The notes beneath the pieces are model-generated. The model searched no databases and was not told where the DNA came from. It worked only from the letters and a program-made list of their open reading frames with translations. A DNA stretch of 64,000 bases from Rhizobium sp. BK399 (GTDB lineage: Bacteria > Pseudomonadota > Alphaproteobacteria > Rhizobiales > Rhizobiaceae): positions 52,878-116,877 of the forward strand of contig NZ_JACIAH010000017.1 of assembly GCF_014194695.1 (NCBI RefSeq). The letters are read 5' to 3'. Of the stretch, positions 61,085 through 64,000 are shown in pieces; position 1 is the first letter of the stretch; every line of letters starts with the position of its first letter. The translations under genes and the position numbers were made by a program.

Positions 61085-62302
61085 CTATGGTCTGCTATTA
61101 GGCAGCTCGTGGCGCTGTTTTTGGTCGCTAGTCAGCAACATTGTCATCCCGGCGGCGACAGCAGCGATGAGTGCTACCGCGAGATATATTCCTTCAAAAC
61201 TTTGGGTAGAAGTCTTTATTAGGCCGCCGAAGATGTTGCCCGAGGCGCCGCCGAGTCCCTGAAGCACGGTACATATACCCATGACTGTTACGGCGATACG
61301 TGGTCCGGCGCGATGCGAGACATACGCGGGGAGGAGACCGTAGATCGGATAAAAACCGAGCGAAAAAGACACGACAGAAATGACGGAGAGCTCCAACGGT
61401 GCTTGGATATGCATCAAAAGGCCGGCCAAAACAAAGCACAGATAACACACAAGCATCGCCAGTCGCGATCCAAATCGCGACGCTATACTGCCCAAGACAA
61501 ACCCGGCCGCTATGCCAACGGTACCGATCGTCGCCCAGAGCAATGAGACAGTACCAACCGTATAACCTCGTTCCTCGCGCAGAAGCGGCGACAGATAGGT
61601 GAGATATGGGAACGGCATGACGCCGTTAATAAATCCCAGGACAAAGACGAGGAAAACCCACGGCACCATCGCACGCAGACTTGGCCGCCTCTCCGCGAAG
61701 CCATCGACTTGCGGGCCTTGAGCGAGACTTGAAAGCCCCGCTCGCTTGAATAGGATAGATGTGGTGATGGTCAACAAAACGGAAATCGCTCCGGTTATGT
61801 ACCAGACAATTTGCCAACGGTCACTGCCGGCGAAGGCCGCCACCAGGGCGCTGTTTCCGAGTACCCCATAGGACGGTGCACTGGAAATCAGGCTCATGGC
61901 CAAGCCACGGCGCCTGATGCTCACGACCCGGGAGGCGAGATCGATCATTGGCACGAAAGTTGACGCTCCAGTCGAGCCGGCAATCATCAACAGACCTGCG
62001 AGGACATAAACATTCTCCGCAAGCGGGACAGTCGACAGTGACAACCCACAAAGGCCGACGGATCCCACCACCGTTCGGGCGGCACCGATACGATGAACGA
62101 GCCAGGTGCTGATCAATGCTGAGGCGACTGACGCAAGTTGGATAAGTCCGGTAACCGTGCCGACAAATGCGTAGTCGAATGCAAGGCTTCTGCGCATGTC
62201 GGGGATTATCTGCGGAAACAGGCTCAATCCGAAGCCATAACACGTGCCAACGCAAGCGATCATAACAGCGACCAGAAGCCCTTGGAGGTGATCGCTTGTC
62301 AT
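61085..62302 (-). CDS. Major facilitator superfamily transporter
   Basis: The 405-residue protein has twelve hydrophobic segments. The loop 2-3 region reads STWLVHRIGAARTVVGSVGL, a variant of the MFS motif, and the second half repeats the pattern with VLGSIASRFGSRLAMLVCYL. GGAGG lies 10 bases before the ATG at 62302, chosen over 62326. The substrate is unknown; a general small-solute or drug exporter is possible. It is downstream of the ligD gene on the same strand, with a 203-base gap. Confidence 0.87.
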   Translation of the reverse strand: MTSDHLQGLLVAVMIACVGTCYGFGLSLFPQIIPDMRRSLAFDYAFVGTVTGLIQLASVASALISTWLVHRIGAARTVVGSVGLCGLSLSTVPLAENVYVLAGLLMIAGSTGASTFVPMIDLASRVVSIRRRGLAMSLISSAPSYGVLGNSALVAAFAGSDRWQIVWYITGAISVLLTITTSILFKRAGLSSLAQGPQVDGFAERRPSLRAMVPWVFLVFVLGFINGVMPFPYLTYLSPLLREERGYTVGTVSLLWATIGTVGIAAGFVLGSIASRFGSRLAMLVCYLCFVLAGLLMHIQAPLELSVISVVSFSLGFYPIYGLLPAYVSHRAGPRIAVTVMGICTVLQGLGGASGNIFGGLIKTSTQSFEGIYLAVALIAAVAAGMTMLLTSDQKQRHELPNSRP

Positions 62303-62505
62303 GACAGGACCTCCGTCCGAAGCCAAAGCTCATACTATCTACGAAGACTGTTGATAGTCCAGAGAACGGGGACTGGTCGTCGCGGCAGAGACAATAGCCA
62401 AACGCAGGCGGCTACCACCACTCCGGCCCATCGTCCATCGGTTCGTTGCTCTGAGGCAGGAGCACCCGCTAAGCTCGTTATCGGCCAGCCGGAAAGCCTG
62501 CGTTG

Positions 62506-63954
62506 CTAAGATGGTCGCCTATTTTGTCGGTCCAGCCTTTTTATGGCAGCTTCAAGTGGCCGTTGGCTGTCGCAATAATCCTTCCACGCGGAGCTTTTTC
62601 TGATGAGGGCGGGCACCGTTCGCACCGTGAACCGCGTAGGATCCAAATCGGCCTTCACCTGTGCCCAGGTCAAAGGCATTGATACGGTTGCGCCGGGACG
62701 GGCACGCGGTGACAATGGCCCCACAGCCGTTGCCATACGATCATTGCGAAGATAGTCGAGAAAAATACGTCCATTCCTCAAGCTTTTCGTCATTTTGGTC
62801 AGGTAGAGATCAGGATTGTCCCGCGCCATTTGATAACAGACGTCATGCGCGAAGGTTTTGGCCTCGGTCCATGAAAGCGGCTTGCGTTTATTGACTGCAA
62901 GCGGCGTCACCACATGCAGGCCTTTTCCGCCAGTGGTTTTGCAGAAGCTGATAAGCCCGAGTTCATCAAGGCGATCGCGCATCTCCCGGGCAGCGTCAAC
63001 GACGGCCGGAAACGGCAGGTCCGGGCCGGGATCCAGATCAAATACGAGACGTCCTGGGACCTCCGGTTGGTAAGGTTCGCAATTCCATGGGTGCAGTTCG
63101 ACACCGCCAATCTGCGCGATCGCCGCAAGCCCCTCAATTCGGTCGACCTGGAGGTAAGGCTTCTTGTCGCCAAATACTTTCACGAGCTCAAGCAGGTTCG
63201 ATGTTCCCGGCATTGCGTGACGTTGAAAAAACTGCTCTCCGGCAATGCCATCCGGTGTGCGAATGATCGAACATGGACGACCCTTTATGTGATCGATCAG
63301 CCAACCACCGACGGATTCATGATATCGCGCCAAGTCTTCCTTCGTAACCGGCCGGCCATCCCCGCCATCGGGCCACAACGGCTTATCTGGATGAGAAATA
63401 AGAACACCCATGACTTCGGCTTTCGCGCCCCTTCGACCGGCGGTCCGCTGTTTCTTTCCTACCTGTGGATCAGGTGTTTCCGTCTGTTCAGGCGAGGCTG
63501 CCCTCTCCGCTTTGACCTCGTTCGCCGGTTTGTCTTCCCGCAGCCCTTTGAAGGAGGCTTGGCGAACAAGGCCGTCGGATGTCCAGCTAGCGAATTCGAT
63601 CTCGGCCACAAGGTCCGGCTTTAGCCAGACGACACCAGTTTCCTTTTTGGGCGCTCCAATCCCCGTAAACGGTGATTTAGAGGTCGTATCGACCTCCCTC
63701 AACCTTGGCATAAGTACATCGACAGTCTTTGCCCCGTAGCCCGTGCCAACCCTTCCAACGTAAACAAAATGCTCGCCACGGTAGACACCGACCAGCAAGG
63801 ATCGAAACCTGCCGCCGGTCGTGGCGTAACCCCCGATCACGACCTCATGTCCGGCTCGACATTTGGACTTCGCCCAAGCGTCGCTTCGACCAGACTGATA
63901 GGGCGTGACCTTGCCCCGTTGAAATAATCCATTTTGAAGTAAGCTCTGGCCCAT
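62506..63954 (-). CDS. ligD: LigD-type ATP-dependent DNA ligase/primase-polymerase, 5' part lost to IS insertion
   Basis: The remaining frame covers the ligase OB-fold end (KVTPYQSGRSDAWAKSKCRA, GHEVVIGGYATTGGRFRSLL, VGVYRGEHFVYVGRVGTGY). It also covers the complete polymerase/primase domain (ISHPDKPLWPDGGDGRPVTK, LVFDLDPGPDLPF, KTTGGKGLHVVTPLA). Rhizobial LigD also has a phosphoesterase and the adenylating ligase core, both absent here. The first roughly 13 codons look IS-derived, and the IS3 transposase gene starts 15 bases beyond the frame start. LigD repairs double-strand breaks with Ku. This copy may be inactive or make only the polymerase part. Confidence 0.85.
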   Translation of the reverse strand: MGQSLLQNGLFQRGKVTPYQSGRSDAWAKSKCRAGHEVVIGGYATTGGRFRSLLVGVYRGEHFVYVGRVGTGYGAKTVDVLMPRLREVDTTSKSPFTGIGAPKKETGVVWLKPDLVAEIEFASWTSDGLVRQASFKGLREDKPANEVKAERAASPEQTETPDPQVGKKQRTAGRRGAKAEVMGVLISHPDKPLWPDGGDGRPVTKEDLARYHESVGGWLIDHIKGRPCSIIRTPDGIAGEQFFQRHAMPGTSNLLELVKVFGDKKPYLQVDRIEGLAAIAQIGGVELHPWNCEPYQPEVPGRLVFDLDPGPDLPFPAVVDAAREMRDRLDELGLISFCKTTGGKGLHVVTPLAVNKRKPLSWTEAKTFAHDVCYQMARDNPDLYLTKMTKSLRNGRIFLDYLRNDRMATAVGPLSPRARPGATVSMPLTWAQVKADLDPTRFTVRTVPALIRKSSAWKDYCDSQRPLEAAIKRLDRQNRRPS

Positions 63955-63969
63955 TGAGAGGACCAGGGA

Positions 63970-64000
63970 ATGAAGCGCAGCCGTTTCACAGACGAACAGA
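63970..64000 (+). mobile_element. Start of an IS3-family element (transposase orfA, cut by window edge)
   Basis: From the ATG at 63970 the frame reads MKRSRFTDEQ, the usual start of IS3-family OrfA (MKRSRFTEEQI type). AGGACCAGGGA lies in front. The element's left end should lie between about 63915 and 63950, inside the former ligD coding sequence; the rest is outside the window. Confidence 0.7.

Noticed and set aside
1..64000. CRISPR array, prophage, rRNA or replication origin
   Set aside because: No regularly spaced repeats, phage structural genes, rRNA sequence or repABC/dnaA-type origin were recognised.

Overview
The window looks like an accessory replicon or accessory chromosomal region of a rhizobial alphaproteobacterium (Sinorhizobium/Ensifer/Rhizobium type). 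Grounds: GC-rich coding sequence, many solute-binding-protein ABC transporters tied to small catabolic operons, a StcD-like N-methylproline demethylase, one good EcfG-type promoter (GGAAC-N16-CGTT), and rhizobial families such as YidB/DUF937, DUF1269 and a LigD protein. Apart from one tRNA-Val(TAC) no core housekeeping gene was recognised. All functions come from reading the sequence; no database search was run.

Layout. (1) 1-5.5 kb: a HisD-family dehydrogenase (cut by the window edge), a zinc alcohol dehydrogenase, a GntR/HutC regulator and a NitT/TauT ABC transporter, possibly for a sulfonate such as dihydroxypropanesulfonate. A convergent N,N-dimethylformamidase-like gene follows. (2) 7.6-13.4 kb: a stress-type small-protein region, a MOSC protein, a decayed GlxA/AraC regulator and GntR remnant, tRNA-Val, a duplicated fragment of a CurA-like reductase and the intact reductase. 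(3) 13.6-25.3 kb: a probable methylated-proline/betaine catabolic island with etfA-etfB, stcD-like, divergent TetR, ProC-like reductase, a glycine-betaine-type ABC transporter, a second TMADH-like flavoprotein and an Ldh2-family dehydrogenase. (4) 26-33.5 kb: small proteins, a cupin, a PaoABC-type periplasmic aldehyde oxidoreductase and a Nudix hydrolase. (5) 34-48.5 kb: two divergent operons. The minus-strand one encodes PxpA, fused PxpB-PxpC, biotin carboxylase-BCCP and a DUF1989 protein. The plus-strand one encodes a BMP-type ABC transporter, an amidase and a CodA-like amidohydrolase. Together they look like a dispersed urea/guanidine-carboxylase-like or cyclic-amide degradation system. (6) 48.6-64 kb: a stress-gene region (Hsp20, universal stress protein, PPOX-fold protein, SPW/DUF5335, DUF1269, phasin-like) mixed with many small hypotheticals and gene wreckage. 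The wreckage includes a P-type ATPase tail, an ABC exporter, two IS630-family remnants and frameshifted small genes. The region ends with a MFS transporter and a LigD gene whose 5' part is cut off by an IS3-family element.

Two things stand out. One is the split carboxylase/amidase locus. The other is a pair of unlinked two-hairpin structures (26.5 and 33.8 kb) that share an exact 17-base core while their stems differ in sequence but stay fully complementary, as expected of a structured RNA or a mobile palindromic element.

The number of frameshifted genes is high. Some may be assembly errors rather than true decay.
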